From positions 1-24,512 of the forward strand of contig USLU01000077.1 of assembly GCA_900555635.1 (NCBI GenBank): a stretch of 24,512 nt of DNA, given 5' to 3'. The notes beneath the pieces are model-generated. The model saw only the letters and a program-made list of their open reading frames with translations, was not told the origin of the DNA and did not search any database. A program made the position numbers and the translations under genes. This DNA comes from an uncultured Bacteroides sp. (GTDB taxonomy: Bacteria > Bacteroidota > Bacteroidia > Bacteroidales > Bacteroidaceae). How positions within the stretch are numbered: the first letter of the stretch is position 1; each line of letters opens with the position of its first letter. Below are positions 22,865-24,512 of this stretch, one piece after another.

Positions 22865-24412
22865 ATGAAAAAGATGAAGGTTTTTTCAACAGCATGTGTC
22901 GCTTGTCTTTTACTGGCGATTTCTGCCAATGCACAAAATATAGAGAAAGAGTTTGAGGATTTTGAAAAGCAGCAGCAGGCGGAATTCGAGGAATTCAAGA
23001 ATAAGGCGGATGCGGAGTTTGAGACTTTCTTGCGTGAAACCTGGGAAAAATATGATGCATTTGCTCCTGTACCTGCTCCTGTGCGTCCGGAACCTCCTAA
23101 ACCGGTTGTCTTTGATAAGACAAAACCGGTGTTACCTCCTGTAGCAATTAAACCGGGTGCATTAAAAGTACCTGATGTGGCTGCTCCCGGTGTGGGTGAG
23201 AAAGTTCCGGTAGATGTGAAACGTCCGGATCTTCCGGCTATAGTAGATAAGCCTGCTCCAGGAGTGTATGTGCCTGGAAAACCTTATACGCCTATATTGG
23301 TAGAAGTCCCGGTAGTAAAACCGGGATCGACGGTACGGCGCACTCCGATTGAATTTTATGGAACTTCCTTTGAGGTAGCTACCGACGTTATTGATGGTTT
23401 GTCTTTGTCCGGTAATAGTGAAGGAAAAGTAGCAGATGCTTGGAAAGGCTTATGTAAAATGGATCATGAGCAGTTAGTAAAAGACTGTATGACCCTTAAA
23501 CAAGAGAAAAATCTGAGCGATTGGGCCTATCTGTTATTCACAAAACAAATAGGAAAACAGTTGTACGGTGAAAATAAGAAGAATGAAATAGTATTCTTAC
23601 AAATGTTCTTGCTCAATAAATCGGGATACAAAGTACGTTTATGCAAGATTGATGATGAACTTAAATTGATGATTGCTACTGCTGGCACTGTTTATGGTAC
23701 TCCTTATCTCACCATGAGTGGTAACAAATACTATGTCTTTGAACCTACTCCCGGAAGTTCGATGGGAATTTATACCTATCGTCAGGATTTTGCGAATGCT
23801 AAAAATCTGGTAAGTCTCAATATCGAAGGTTTACCGGCATTTGCCATGCAAGAACAAGATCGGACTCTCACTCCCGAAGGAAGTACTCTGAAGGTGCAGA
23901 CGGTAGTCAATAAAAATTTGATAGATTTCTATTATGATTATCCCAAATGTGATGTGGTAGTACATTACAAAACTCCAATGAGCGAGGAGTTACGTACTGC
24001 CTTATATCCACAGTTGAAAGCTGCCATTGCAGGAAAATCACAAAAGGATGCGGCTAACCTGTTATTAAATTTTGTTCAGACCTCCTTTCAATACATGACA
24101 GATGGAGAGCAGTTTGGTTATGAAAAACCGAACTTCCCTGATGAAACTTTCTATTATCCGTATTGCGACTGCGAAGACCGGGCGATGCTATATTCTACTT
24201 TAGTGAAAGATTTGTTGGGACTAGATGCCATATTGTTGGATTATCCTAATCATATAGCTTCTGCTGTTCGTTTCACAGAAACCATTCCGGGCGATAATGT
24301 CGTGTTGGATGATGGCAGCAAATATCTGATTTGTGACCCTACCTATATCGGAGCGCCTATTGGAGTTTGTATGGATCAATACAAGGATGTAGCTCCTGAA
24401 ATCATTCGCTAG
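22865..24412 (+). CDS. Exported transglutaminase-like protein with coiled-coil and proline-rich stalk
   Basis: The 515-residue product has a signal peptide ending near Ala-Asn-Ala-Gln. Residues about 25-68 are strongly helical and charged with repeating EFEEF/EFETF units, a likely coiled coil. Residues about 70-155 are rich in Pro, Lys and Val, like a stiff linker. A middle domain (about 160-380) is not recognised. The C-terminal core (about 400-500) is transglutaminase-like: CDCEDRAMLYS with likely catalytic Cys at 436 (first Cys at 434), YPNHIASAV with His at 463, and LICDPTYIG with Asp at 491. The triad appears intact, so catalysis (peptidase or cross-linking) is possible; which one is unknown. 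Last gene of the second unit; a hairpin follows. Confidence 0.8.
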   Translation: MKKMKVFSTACVACLLLAISANAQNIEKEFEDFEKQQQAEFEEFKNKADAEFETFLRETWEKYDAFAPVPAPVRPEPPKPVVFDKTKPVLPPVAIKPGALKVPDVAAPGVGEKVPVDVKRPDLPAIVDKPAPGVYVPGKPYTPILVEVPVVKPGSTVRRTPIEFYGTSFEVATDVIDGLSLSGNSEGKVADAWKGLCKMDHEQLVKDCMTLKQEKNLSDWAYLLFTKQIGKQLYGENKKNEIVFLQMFLLNKSGYKVRLCKIDDELKLMIATAGTVYGTPYLTMSGNKYYVFEPTPGSSMGIYTYRQDFANAKNLVSLNIEGLPAFAMQEQDRTLTPEGSTLKVQTVVNKNLIDFYYDYPKCDVVVHYKTPMSEELRTALYPQLKAAIAGKSQKDAANLLLNFVQTSFQYMTDGEQFGYEKPNFPDETFYYPYCDCEDRAMLYSTLVKDLLGLDAILLDYPNHIASAVRFTETIPGDNVVLDDGSKYLICDPTYIGAPIGVCMDQYKDVAPEIIR

Positions 24413-24430
24413 TGTTAAATTTTATAATAA

Positions 24431-24466
24431 TTGCAGTTCGGGAAATAAAAACACCCCGAATTGCAA
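24431..24466 (+). terminator. Hairpin after the surface-protein cluster
   Basis: TTGCAGTTCGGG (24431-24442) pairs with CCCGAATTGCAA (24455-24466) over 12 positions with one wobble, leaving a 12-nt A-rich loop. It lies 18 bases after the last stop and just before a new promoter, which suits a terminator. A T-tract is absent. Confidence 0.5.
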
Positions 24467-24487
24467 TGTTGATATTGCAAAATTGTG

Positions 24488-24495
24488 TACTTTTG
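24488..24495 (+). promoter_or_regulatory. Bacteroidetes -7 box for a gene beyond the window
   Basis: TACTTTTG followed by CGG matches TAnnTTTG plus C. No start codon with an open frame fits before the window ends. Confidence 0.5.
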
Positions 24496-24512
24496 CGGCG
24501 TGAATAACACGT

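Overview
The window looks like chromosomal DNA of a gut Bacteroides or a close relative. Most transcription units are preceded by the Bacteroidetes -7 box TAnnTTTG, usually followed by C, and Shine-Dalgarno sequences are mostly weak. Several families are typical of Bacteroidales: a fimbrillin-like lipoprotein, GLUG-repeat surface lipoproteins, DUF4384, and the folP-dacA pair. No species can be named from the sequence alone.

Left part (1-10645), conserved housekeeping genes. It starts with the N-terminal two thirds of an NSS-family sodium symporter (minus), which runs off the window edge. A small VanZ-like membrane protein (plus) diverges from it and converges on murF (minus). murF diverges from a plus-strand run: folP (dihydropteroate synthase), dacA (c-di-AMP synthase), and a TldD/PmbA protease pair whose TldD has a twin-arginine signal. 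A minus-strand group follows: a GNAT acetyltransferase, a DUF2156 protein, and lrgB/lrgA.

Middle (10646-11711), about 1.07 kb without a convincing gene. It holds a long imperfect hairpin containing three 12-bp tandem repeats, a 7-bp inverted repeat, nested direct and inverted repeats, and a promoter followed by a leader of about 290 nt. That leader can form a very long stem (11508-11641). A second 15-bp stem (11584-11598 with 11652-11666) would compete with it.

Right part (11712-24412), the distinctive region: eight consecutive plus-strand genes for exported proteins. In order they are a PEGA-domain protein with a probable outer-membrane barrel, three lipoproteins, two LPP20-like proteins, a DUF4384 protein, and a transglutaminase-like protein with a coiled-coil and proline-rich stalk. 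The three lipoproteins share an 'IYSLQDLI' module and about seven GLUG-like repeats but carry different heads: fibronectin-III-like in the first and third, fimbrillin-like in the second. Spacing and promoters suggest two transcription units, 11712-21160 and 21322-24412. I infer a cell-surface adhesin or matrix apparatus in which the GLUG lipoproteins are the exposed variable part and the other proteins support assembly, anchoring or cross-linking. That is a hypothesis; no function is proven by the sequence. The window ends with a hairpin and a promoter for a gene outside it.
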